From: SPCO01 sp964579825 | GTDB lineage: Bacteria; Chloroflexota; Limnocylindria; Limnocylindrales; CSP1-4 | Direction of reading: 5' to 3' | Assembly (NCBI GenBank): GCA_964579825.1 | Contig: CAZOHT010000006.1 | Coordinates: forward strand, 49,999 to 113,998 | DNA: 64,000 nt | Shown: positions 28,826-35,898 of the stretch, piece after piece | How the letters are laid out: every line of letters begins with the position of its first letter | How positions within the stretch are numbered: position 1 is the stretch's first letter | Program-made: the position numbers and the translations under genes | Notes under the pieces: generated by a model | The model's database searches: none | The model's input: only the letters and a program-made list of their open reading frames with translations | What the model was told of the DNA's origin: nothing

Positions 28826-30639
28826 CGTTCGGCGTCGCGCTCGACGAGCGGCCGGCCCCGGAGCAGGTCCGGCGTCTCGATGGCGTTCGTGGCGATGCGG
28901 CGGAAGAGCTCGAACGACATGACCGGCATCTCGAGTTGGCCGACCTTGCGGACCGTCGGCGTCCCCTCTTCGATGCGGATCGCGACCACGAGATCCGGGC
29001 GGTCGGTCTGGCGGGCGATGAACCCGACGAACGAGTAGTTGAAGAGGTCGTCCTTCCAGCGCCCCTTCTTCGCGTCCCAGATCTGGGCGGTCCCGGTCTT
29101 CCCGCCGACCTGGTAGCCGGGGACGATGGTGCGGTCGTGGTAGAACGGCACCGCGTCGATGACGTGCGCCATCAGGCCGACGAGCTTGCGCGAGATCGCC
29201 TGGCTGACGACCCGCGGACCGGGTGCGGTGATGATCTCCCGGTCCCCGATCGCCTTGACCACGTGCGGCCTCACCTGCGTCCCGCCGTTCATCAACGAGG
29301 CATACGACGCGGCGAGCTGGATCGGGGTGACGGCGACGCCCTGGCCGAAGGACGCGTTGGCGAGGTCGATCTCCTGCCAGGGCTGGATGGCCGGGTCGTT
29401 GACGAGCCCCGAGACCTCGCCGGCCAGGTCGATCCCGGTCGGCTTGCCGTAGCCCAGCCGCAGCCACGTCTCATGAAGGATCGCCGCGCTCTCGTCGGTC
29501 GTCTCGCCCAGCTCCAGCGCGACCTTGGCGGCGACGACGTTGCGCGAGAAGGCGATGCCGTCCTCGAACGTCATCCAGCCCTTGGCCTTGCGGTCGGCAT
29601 CGTCGACGTGCGCGCGCCCGCCGTCCAGTCGGAGGGTGCCGACGTCGTTGATCTTCGTCTTGAGCGCGACGGTCTTGCGCTCGAGCGCCGCCGTCGCGGT
29701 CATCATCTTGAAGACCGAGCCGGGCTCGTACACGCTCGACACGATCGGGTCGATGAACCGGTCCGGGTCCTTCGCCGCGATCGAGCCGTACCGGTTGGCG
29801 TCGTACGAGGGATAGGTCGCCTGCGCGTAGATCTCGCCGGTGTACGGGTCCAGGACCACGGCGGACACGCTCTTGGCCTTGTCGGCGATCCAGGCCGCGA
29901 GCAGTTCCTGCTCGACGGCCAGCTGCAGCCCGGCATCGATGGTGAGGCTCAGGTCCTCGCCGGCCGCACCCGCCCATCGGACCTCGGCGGTGCCGGGGAC
30001 GGCCTGCCCGCTCGCGTCGCGGTCCGACACGGTCACCCGGGGCGATCCGGCCAGGATCTCCTGGTACTGCTGCTCGACGCCATACTGACCGTCACCCTCG
30101 CGGTTGACGAACCCGAGGAGGTGGGCTGCGAGGGTCGAGTCCGGCCCGCCGCCGCGCTGTGGATAGACTCGCAGCGGCTCGGACTCCAGGGTGATCCCGA
30201 GGAGCTGACCGGAGCGGCTGGCGGTCCGGATGCGGTCCGCCATGGACGGTTCGATGCCGCGCGCGAGGATCACGTACGCCTTGTCGAGCGCCATCCGCTC
30301 GCGCAGGGCGGCGGCCTGGGCCTCATCCAGCCCCAGGATCCGGATCAGTTCGTCAGCGGTCTGGCGGCGCTCCGACTTGTCGAGGTCCTTGGGCGCCGCG
30401 ACCAGGCGATCGCGGGCGACGGACGTTGCCAGGACGACGGTGCCGGTCCGATCGTAGATCTCGCCGCGCCGGGTCGGCTCTTCCGTGCGGATGGACGTCT
30501 GCGAGGCCGCCTCATCGACGAGGAAGTCGCGCTGCGCCACCTGCCAGAACGCGAGCCGCGCGACGAGCGCCAGCGACCCCACCACGAAGACGAGCAGCAG
30601 CAGGATCAGGCGCCGGCGGGAATCCGTACGACCCAGCAT
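28822..30639 (-). CDS. ftsI: Penicillin-binding protein, FtsI/PBP2 type (septal transpeptidase)
   Basis: 605 aa class B PBP. One N-terminal membrane helix (LILLLLVFVVGSLALVARLAFW) leads to the pedestal with RRGEIYDRTGTVVLATS. The transpeptidase domain has the active Ser in EPGSVFKMM (about residue 307), the second motif SRN in GIAFSRNVVAAK (about 364) and KTG in VGGKTGTAQIW (about 513). FSFVGFIA-like sequence and QGVAVTPIQLAASYASLMNGG are also present. No PASTA domain is seen. It works with FtsW, encoded three genes downstream in the same operon. Confidence 0.96.
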   Translation of the reverse strand: MLGRTDSRRRLILLLLVFVVGSLALVARLAFWQVAQRDFLVDEAASQTSIRTEEPTRRGEIYDRTGTVVLATSVARDRLVAAPKDLDKSERRQTADELIRILGLDEAQAAALRERMALDKAYVILARGIEPSMADRIRTASRSGQLLGITLESEPLRVYPQRGGGPDSTLAAHLLGFVNREGDGQYGVEQQYQEILAGSPRVTVSDRDASGQAVPGTAEVRWAGAAGEDLSLTIDAGLQLAVEQELLAAWIADKAKSVSAVVLDPYTGEIYAQATYPSYDANRYGSIAAKDPDRFIDPIVSSVYEPGSVFKMMTATAALERKTVALKTKINDVGTLRLDGGRAHVDDADRKAKGWMTFEDGIAFSRNVVAAKVALELGETTDESAAILHETWLRLGYGKPTGIDLAGEVSGLVNDPAIQPWQEIDLANASFGQGVAVTPIQLAASYASLMNGGTQVRPHVVKAIGDREIITAPGPRVVSQAISRKLVGLMAHVIDAVPFYHDRTIVPGYQVGGKTGTAQIWDAKKGRWKDDLFNYSFVGFIARQTDRPDLVVAIRIEEGTPTVRKVGQLEMPVMSFELFRRIATNAIETPDLLRGRPLVERDAER

Positions 30640-30649
30640 CTCGATCGAT

Positions 30650-31030
30650 TCAGCGCGCCGGGAGGACGATGGGTTCGCTCAGCTGGCCCAGGCCGGCATC
30701 GATGCCGCCCTTGCGGATCGCGGGTTCCCGTCCGAGCCGGTTGAGGTCCGAGACGAGGTCCTGGATCCGGGCGTCCATCCGCTGGCGAGCGATCTCCAGG
30801 CGGCCGATGTCGTACCCCGTCGCCGAGACGCGGACGTCCTGCGACAGCCAGAAGAACGCGAGCAGGAACGTGACGACGACGCCGGTCAGCGCGAGGCCGA
30901 GGCGATCGCTCCGGCGCCCGGCGCGGATGGCGGTCCGCGTCCGACGTCGGCCGAGGGCCGGACCTTCCGCGATGCGCGGGCGACCCGGGAGGGCGATCGT
31001 CCGTGGGCGAGCGCCCTCGTAGACAGCCAT
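30650..31030 (-). CDS. ftsL: FtsL/DivIC-like septum protein
   Basis: 126 aa bitopic protein. A basic cytoplasmic N-terminus of about 48 residues, one membrane helix (LGLALTGVVVTFLLAFFWL) and a helical segment suited to a coiled coil (DIGRLEIARQRMDARIQDLVSDLNRLGREPAIRKGG) fit the FtsL/septum-initiator family. Sequence conservation in FtsL is low, so the call rests mainly on topology, size and position directly before ftsI. It lies 2 bases after the 65-aa gene and 10 bases before ftsI. Confidence 0.8.
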   Translation of the reverse strand: MAVYEGARPRTIALPGRPRIAEGPALGRRRTRTAIRAGRRSDRLGLALTGVVVTFLLAFFWLSQDVRVSATGYDIGRLEIARQRMDARIQDLVSDLNRLGREPAIRKGGIDAGLGQLSEPIVLPAR

Positions 31031-31032
31031 GG

Positions 31033-31230
31033 TCAGTCGCCCGCCGAGAAGCGGAGGCGAGGGCTACGCGGATCAAGGAAGGCGAACGGATCGGTCGGCG
31101 CCGCAGGGCCCCAGTCGGTCAGCTCCAGGTCGAAGCCTTCCTGCTGCTGCTGGCGGTCGGATCGCTCGCGAACCTCGTGCTGACGACGACCGTAGGTCTT
31201 GCGACGGCTGGACTGATGGCGCTTGCTCAT
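31033..31230 (-). CDS. 65-aa basic protein in the division cluster, unknown function
   Basis: 65 aa. The N-terminal half is strongly basic and polar (MSKRHQSSRRKTYGRRQHEV, then a run of four Gln). The C-terminal half is acidic/hydrophobic and Pro-rich (FDLELTDWGPAAPTDPFAF). No membrane segment or known domain is seen. It is supported by a very strong ribosome site, AAGGAGGAG, 5 bases before the ATG. It is also placed tightly between rsmH and ftsL, ending 2 bases before the ftsL start. It could be a cytoplasmic partner of FtsL or RsmH, or an RNA-binding peptide; this is guesswork. Confidence 0.75.
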   Translation of the reverse strand: MSKRHQSSRRKTYGRRQHEVRERSDRQQQQEGFDLELTDWGPAAPTDPFAFLDPRSPRLRFSAGD

Positions 31231-31235
31231 GGGGG

Positions 31236-31244
31236 CTCCTCCTT
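31236..31244 (-). promoter_or_regulatory. Strong ribosome-binding site of the 65-aa protein
   Basis: AAGGAGGAG on the minus strand, 5 bases before ATG 31230. It is one of the closest matches to the anti-Shine-Dalgarno sequence in the window and decides the start of this short gene. Confidence 0.75.
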
Positions 31245-31259
31245 CCGGTCCGGGCGGTG

Positions 31260-32207
31260 TCAGGCGGCCAGTCGCTCGGCCGCCCGCAGGCGGGCGCTGC
31301 GGGCCCTGGGATTGGCTTCGATCTCGGCCGCCGACGGCGTCAGCGACGGGCTCGTGACGAGGCGCAACCGCGGGTTGCGGCCGCACACGCAGATGGGGAC
31401 TTCGGGCGGGCATACGCAGCCGCGCCGCTCGGCCTGGAAGAGCCGCTTCACGATCCGGTCCTCCAGCGAGTGGTAGCTCAGGACGACGAGCCGGCCGCCG
31501 GGCCGGAGCAGGTCGAGGGCGGCGGCCAGCCCGGCCTGCAGCGCTTCGAGCTCCTCGTTGACCGCGATCCGCAGCGCCTGGAACACCCGGGTGGCCGGAT
31601 GGGTCCGACGCGGCACGCGCGGGTTGGGCGGGACGGCCTGCTCGATCAGGGCCGCCAGCTCCTCGGCTGTGGAGACCGGCGCCGTTCGACGGGCATCCAC
31701 GATCGCCCGGGCGATGCGCGGCGCCCTGGGCTCCTCGCCGTAGCGGCGGAACAGCGCGGTCAACTCGCCGGTGTCGAGGGTCGCGAGCAGCTCGGCCGCC
31801 GGCACGCCCCGCGACGTGTCGAAGCGCATGTCGAGGGGGCCGCCGGCCCGGAAGCCGAAGCCGCGGTCCGTGTCGGCCAGCTGGAAGCTGGAGAGTCCCA
31901 GATCGAACAGGCAGCCATCTGCCTGCGCGAAGCCCGCGTCGGGTGCGACGGTGGCCAGCTCCCGGAAGTTCGCCTGGCGCAGGACGAGTCGGTCGCCGTA
32001 CCGCGGACCGAGTCGCGCCTGGACTCTGGCGACGGCCGCCCCATCGGCGTCGAGACCGAGGAGGCGGCCATCAGGGTGGTTCGCTTCCAGGATCCGCTCG
32101 GTGTGCCCACCGCCGCCCAGGGTGGCGTCGATCTGAAGGCTGCCCGGGGCTGGCGCGAGCATCAACAAGACCTCCTCCGCCAGCACCGGCAAGTGCTCTG
32201 CCTTCAT
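31260..32207 (-). CDS. rsmH: 16S rRNA (cytosine1402-N4)-methyltransferase
   Basis: 315 aa SAM-dependent enzyme that methylates C1402 of 16S rRNA. N-terminal HLPVLAEEVLLML, the SAM motif IDATLGGGGHTERIL, DLGLSSFQLADTDRGFGFRAGGPLDMRFD, the ARAIVDARR block, HPATRVFQALRIAVNEELEAL and VLSYHSLEDRIVKRLFQ are all diagnostic. Two Cys-rich turns near the C-terminus (RGCVCPPEVPICVCGRNP) are common in the family. It is the second gene of the cluster after mraZ. Confidence 0.97.
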   Translation of the reverse strand: MKAEHLPVLAEEVLLMLAPAPGSLQIDATLGGGGHTERILEANHPDGRLLGLDADGAAVARVQARLGPRYGDRLVLRQANFRELATVAPDAGFAQADGCLFDLGLSSFQLADTDRGFGFRAGGPLDMRFDTSRGVPAAELLATLDTGELTALFRRYGEEPRAPRIARAIVDARRTAPVSTAEELAALIEQAVPPNPRVPRRTHPATRVFQALRIAVNEELEALQAGLAAALDLLRPGGRLVVLSYHSLEDRIVKRLFQAERRGCVCPPEVPICVCGRNPRLRLVTSPSLTPSAAEIEANPRARSARLRAAERLAA

Positions 32208-32270
32208 CTCTCCTCCATCCAGAACGAACGGATCCCGAACGGATCCCGGAAGCGCATGTAGTGGGCGGCG

Positions 32271-32699
32271 CTAGATCCCGAGCCCTTCGAAGGCATCGGC
32301 CAGCGCCTGGGGTTCATCGAGTTCGCGGCTGTAGTCCGTCCAGCGGGCGGGCGACCAGATCTCGGCGTGGTCGCGGGACCCGACGATCACGGCTTCGGTG
32401 GTGAGGTCGATCGCGTCGCGCAGATAGGCCGGCAGCAGGACCCGGCCTTGGCCGTCCAGCTCAGCCTCGATCGCGCCGGCGAAGACATATCGCTGGAAGC
32501 GCCGAGCGGTCGGGTTGGTGATGGGCAGCGCCGCGACCTTCTCGGACAGGCGATCCCAGCCGTCCTGCGTGTGGATCGCCAGGCAGTCATCCAGCCAGCG
32601 CGAGACCACCGCACCCGATTGCAGCTGGGCGCGGAATCGGGCGGGGACGGCCAACCGTCCCTTGCCGTCCACCGAGTGCCGGTACTCGCCGGTGAACAC
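32271..32699 (-). CDS. mraZ: Transcriptional regulator MraZ
   Basis: 142 aa, the normal full length. Two AbrB-like repeats are visible: FTGEYRHSVDGKGRLAVPARFR with CLAIHTQDGWDRL, then FAGAIEAELDGQGRVLLPAYLRDAI with EIWSPARW. MraZ binds direct repeats upstream of its own gene and represses the cluster. GTG 32699 gives VFTGEYRHS, the usual N-terminus, so the gene is complete although a scaffold gap begins 11 bases upstream. The frame happens to stay open into the gap and must not be joined to the LysM gene beyond. Confidence 0.93.
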   Translation of the reverse strand: MFTGEYRHSVDGKGRLAVPARFRAQLQSGAVVSRWLDDCLAIHTQDGWDRLSEKVAALPITNPTARRFQRYVFAGAIEAELDGQGRVLLPAYLRDAIDLTTEAVIVGSRDHAEIWSPARWTDYSRELDEPQALADAFEGLGI

Positions 32700-32710
32700 T
32701 TGCGGGCTAC

Positions 32711-32810
32711 NNNNNNNNNNNNNNNNNNNNNNNNNNNNNNNNNNNNNNNNNNNNNNNNNNNNNNNNNNNNNNNNNNNNNNNNNNNNNNNNNNNNNNNNNN
32801 NNNNNNNNNN
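32711..32810. other. Scaffold gap of 100 N
   Basis: The run of N removes the promoter and MraZ-binding repeats of the division cluster and the 3' end of the LysM gene. The flanks share no repeated end, so real sequence of unknown length is missing; 100 is probably a placeholder. Confidence 0.95.
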
Positions 32811-33812
32811 GATCAGGTCGCGCCCGACCTTCAGCCCGGACTGGGTCCACGGGTTGAGGGCCTTGACCGTCGCAAGCGGGACGCCGAAGTACCTCGCGAT
32901 GCTGAACAGGTTGTCGCCGGAGCGGACGCGGTAGATCCAGCAATCCGGCTTGTCCGGGCAGGCGGTCAGCAGGGCGTATCGATCGGAGCTCGGCAGGGGC
33001 GACGCCCCGTCAGACGCGGTCGGCTCCGGGGTCGAGGACGGCGTCGGTTCGGCGGTCGGGCTCGGCGTCGCGACGGGGCTGGCCGTCGGTGCCGGCGTGT
33101 CGACGGGCGAGGCGGAGACCTCGACGCTGGCCGCCGGTGTCGCATCCGCCGACGGGACGACCGCGATCGCACTGGCGGACGGGCCGGGCGACGTCGGTGC
33201 GGCCGCGATGCCGAGATCGAGCCCGCCTCGGGCGAACGTGAACACCACCGACGCCGTGAACGCCGCCGCCAACAGCACGAGGGCTCCGAACATCGCCGGG
33301 GTCACGGCGGGCGTGGCCCGGACGCGAGCGGGCTCGACCGGGGCCGTCGCGACCGCGCCGCGGAGGTAGCGCGGGCAATTCACGTGCGACGTCGTGAGGC
33401 ACACGAGTTCCTGCTGGCGAAGCGACTGCGGGACGACGTCCTCGAGGGCCGCACACCGGTTGGCGACGTCGGGCGATTCCATCGGCGCATCGAGTCGCTC
33501 GCCGTCCGCAGTCGATCGCAGGAAGGGGCAGACCCACTCGTTCGGCGAGCGATCGTCGAGGAGCGACGTCACGGTGACCTGGGATCCGGCGCCCGCGGCG
33601 CCCGCGGCGTCTGCGGCGACCGCGACATCTCCGACCGCGTCGGGCATCTCGATCGCCTCGATGACGGTGGTCTCCGGCGCCAGCGGATCGACCCCGAGCC
33701 CGGACGGATCGGCCATCGGCGGCACACTCGCGGCGGTCGAGGATGCGGCGGATCTCGGCTGACGGCGGCGTCGGGTCGTCGGCTTGGGGCGGCCGGTCGG
33801 GTCGTCTGGCAT
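32811..33812 (-). CDS. Membrane protein with N-terminal Cys motif and C-terminal LysM domain (3' end lost in gap)
   Basis: At least 334 aa; the stop lies in the gap. The order is as follows. A basic lead covers residues 1-25. A cytoplasmic Cys-motif region follows (WVCPFL, then ANRCAAL, QQELVCLTTSHVNCPRYLRG, about residues 92-152). Next is one membrane helix (PAMFGALVLLAAAFTASVVFTF) and a long Ala/Ser/Pro/Thr stalk. The last part is CPDKPDCWIYRVRSGDNLFSIARYFGVPLATVKALNPW, a LysM domain for peptidoglycan binding. The Cys/His spacing suggests a small zinc-binding fold. GGAGG precedes the ATG. It lies upstream of mraZ in the same direction. Confidence 0.78.
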
Positions 33813-33850
33813 CGGTCCTCCGTCTCCGTCCCCCTCGGACGGCGCGGAGT

Positions 33851-33879
33851 CTAGTACCTTTCGCGCCTTGCCGTGACAA
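33851..33879 (-). promoter_or_regulatory. Promoter for the LysM membrane protein gene
   Basis: TTGTCA (33874-33879) and TACTAG (33851-33856) on the minus strand with a 17-base spacer, about 40 bases before the start codon at 33812. Confidence 0.5.
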
Positions 33880-33958
33880 GTCGGGCGGTGCTAGCCTCCC
33901 GCTCCAGAGCCGGTCGGAACCTCCGGTCGCTCCCGTGGAACGAGGTTCGAACCGCCGA

Positions 33959-34201
33959 ATGGCGCTGCAACTGCCCGTGGTCCCGCCGCCCGCCGAGGCG
34001 TATCACCTCGCGCCCCACCGCATCAAGCGATGCACCTTCCGACGCCTCATCGACGTCCAGGTGGACGGCGAGCGGGTGTACGACGTCGAGTGCCTCTTCC
34101 CCGATCGCAAGGTGCCGATCCCGCTGGGCGATCTCGAGTCGGCCATGCCGGTCTGCAACGCGTGCGTCGCCCCGCACACCTTCCGCCCCGACGAAGACTG
34201 A
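33959..34201 (+). CDS. 80-aa Cys-containing protein, unknown function
   Basis: 80 aa, soluble, without membrane segment. It contains HRIKRCTFRRLIDVQVDGERVYDVECLFPDRKVPIPLGDLESAMPVCNACVAPHTFRPDED, with a C-terminal C-x-x-C-x3-H cluster and two earlier Cys that could together bind zinc. The balanced amino-acid composition and the acidic end argue for a real gene. ATG 33959 follows an ACGAGG-like site; a GTG nine codons earlier is possible. It is divergent from the LysM gene, and the RNase P RNA gene lies downstream on the other strand. I do not recognise the family. Confidence 0.6.
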   Translation: MALQLPVVPPPAEAYHLAPHRIKRCTFRRLIDVQVDGERVYDVECLFPDRKVPIPLGDLESAMPVCNACVAPHTFRPDED

Positions 34202-34271
34202 TCGGCGATCGAACCGTCGAAGCACGTCCCGGGTACGCCGAGCAAGGCACAGGACGTCGGCAAGTGACGCG

Positions 34272-34641
34272 TCAGCGAGGCGGTCTGTAAGCCGAGTTCT
34301 GTCCCACGATCCTTGCGGACCGCGGGGATGGCCATCCATCTAGGCCGCCGGTCGCCCGACGGCTCATGCGGCCTACCCGAGGGCTGGGCAGCGCCCCTCT
34401 CCCCCGTCCACGGTCGCCCGCGGCCGGGTTACGCCCTCCTATTCGACCTTGCTCCGGGTAGAGTTTGCCGCGTTTCACTCCGATCGACGGCTTGCGCCAT
34501 CGGCCGGCATCGTCACTGTGGCACTGGTCCTCGCCTCACGGCGGACGGGTGTTACCCGCTACCCTGCGCTTGCGGAGCTCGGACTTTCCTCACGCCGTCG
34601 AGTCGCCTCGGCGACGCGCAGCCATCCGACCGCCTCGCTGA
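34272..34641 (-). ncRNA. rnpB: RNase P RNA, bacterial type A
   Basis: The minus strand has the hallmarks of the RNase P catalytic RNA. Near the 5' end is GAGGAAAGTCCGAGCTCC. The middle carries ACAGTG and the GGTAACACCC-type P10/11 region, then GGCAAACTCTACCCGG-type P15 sequence. Near the 3' end is GGACAGAACTCGGCTTACAG. The two ends pair over 14 bases (34628-34641 with 34272-34285), forming P1. It matures the 5' ends of tRNAs. Ends are set by P1 and may be off by a few bases. Confidence 0.95.
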
Positions 34642-34648
34642 CCGCCTG

Positions 34649-34654
34649 AGTCTA
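34649..34654 (-). promoter_or_regulatory. -10 box of the RNase P RNA gene
   Basis: TAGACT on the minus strand, 7 bases before the inferred 5' end of the RNA, the expected distance for a -10 box. The -35 region (TAGGGG at 17 bases) is poor. Confidence 0.4.
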
Positions 34655-34674
34655 CCGCCACCGCGCCAGGTCCC

Positions 34675-35196
34675 CTACCCGCCCGGACGCCTGGTGACCG
34701 AGGCGGGGCCGCCCGCCTGCGCTCGGTCGATCGCCTCGTTCGCCAGCGCGTCCGCCACGGCGTTCTGGGCACGCGGGACGTGTGCCGCGGACCAGCGTTC
34801 GAAGCCCGCGAGGATCTGGCGGCACGTCGTCCAGAGCGGGATCAACTTGGCGTCCTTGACCCGCCATCGACCGGCGAGCTGCTCGACGATGAGCTTCGAA
34901 TCCAGCAGCAGGTGGACCTCCCGGGCCCCAAGGTCGCGCGCCAGCTCGAGCGCCCGCAGCGTGCCGGTGTACTCGGCGACATTGTTGGTCTGGATCCCGA
35001 GGTAGTCCGAGATCGAGGCGTCGGGCCTGGCGCGATGGTCGCGGGCGTCCGGCCGGTCCAGGGCGTACAGCGCGGCCCCGAGCGATGCCGGTCCCGGGTT
35101 CCCGCGAGCCGCGCCGTCGGTCCGGATGACGAAGCCGCGAGCCGGCGTGACCACGGCAGGGGGCGGATCCAGGTCGGGAAACAGCGTGTCGCTCAG
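34675..35196 (-). CDS. rnhA: Ribonuclease HI
   Basis: 173 aa if read from CTG. It cuts the RNA strand of RNA:DNA hybrids. The catalytic acids are present: Asp in IRTDGAARGNPGPASLG, Glu in NNVAEYTGTLRALELA, Asp in LLLDSKLIVEQLAGRW and Asp in AQNAVADALANEAI. The start is not obvious. Reading from CTG 35196 gives LSDTLFPDLDPPP and overlaps the sdhB stop as CTGA, matching the overlap style of this genome. The first conventional choice is GTG 35154 (159 aa), which keeps the whole fold. It follows sdhB directly. Confidence 0.88.
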   Translation of the reverse strand: MSDTLFPDLDPPPAVVTPARGFVIRTDGAARGNPGPASLGAALYALDRPDARDHRARPDASISDYLGIQTNNVAEYTGTLRALELARDLGAREVHLLLDSKLIVEQLAGRWRVKDAKLIPLWTTCRQILAGFERWSAAHVPRAQNAVADALANEAIDRAQAGGPASVTRRPGG

Positions 35197-35897
35197 AACC
35201 GCCGACCCCCGACCGCGCCACTCACCTCGAGGATCGCCTGGGTGATGTTGATCCCGCGCGGACACGCGTCGGTGCAGTTGAAGATCGTGCGGCAGCGCCA
35301 CACGCCGTCCTTGTCGGCCAGGATCTCGAGCCGCTCCTCCGCGCCGTCATCGCGCGAGTCGAAGATGAACCGGTGGGCGTTGACGATCGCCGCGGGCCCG
35401 ACGTACGAGGGCTGGGCCCAGAACGACGGGCACGAGGTCGTGCACGCGGCGCACAGGATGCACTTGGTCGTGTCCTCGTAGCGAGCGTGCTCCTCGGCCG
35501 ACTGGAGGCGCTCCCGTTCGGGCGCCGGCGCGTCCGTCACGAGGTATGGCTGGACGCTCCTGAACTTGTCGAAGAACCCATCCATGTCCACGACCAGGTC
35601 CTTGATGACCGGCAGGCCGGGCAGCGGCGCGACCGTGATCCGGCGCCTTCCGAGCTGCTCGATGCGGAGCTTGCAGGCCAGCCGGTTGCGGCCGTTGATG
35701 AGCATCGCGTCCGAGCCGCACACGCCGTGGGCACACGAGCGGCGGAACGTCAGCGTCCCGTCCTGCTCGTACTTGACCCGGTTGAGCAGGTCCAGCACCC
35801 GGTCCAGCTTCGGGTCCGCCTCGACCGTGTAGGCCTCCCAGTGCGCCTTCTCGTCGCGCTCGGGATCGAACCGCAGGATGCGGATCTCGACCTGCAT
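35193..35897 (-). CDS. sdhB: Succinate dehydrogenase iron-sulfur subunit
   Basis: 234 aa electron-transfer subunit. The [2Fe-2S] ligands are in RRSCAHGVCGSDAMLINGRNRLAC. The [4Fe-4S]/[3Fe-4S] ligands are in CILCAACTTSCPSFW and CRTIFNCTDACPRGINITQAI. The [3Fe-4S] motif lacks no Cys. It begins 1 base past the sdhA stop. RNase HI follows in overlap. Confidence 0.97.
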   Translation of the reverse strand: MQVEIRILRFDPERDEKAHWEAYTVEADPKLDRVLDLLNRVKYEQDGTLTFRRSCAHGVCGSDAMLINGRNRLACKLRIEQLGRRRITVAPLPGLPVIKDLVVDMDGFFDKFRSVQPYLVTDAPAPERERLQSAEEHARYEDTTKCILCAACTTSCPSFWAQPSYVGPAAIVNAHRFIFDSRDDGAEERLEILADKDGVWRCRTIFNCTDACPRGINITQAILEVSGAVGGRRF

Positions 35898-35898
35898 C

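Noticed and set aside
32271..33812. One 513-codon gene joining the LysM protein and MraZ through the N run
   Set aside because: MraZ has its own normal GTG start and length, and the gap length is arbitrary, so the open frame is coincidental.
33900..33960. tRNA suggested by GGTTCGAACC
   Set aside because: No acceptor, D or anticodon stems can be drawn around it.
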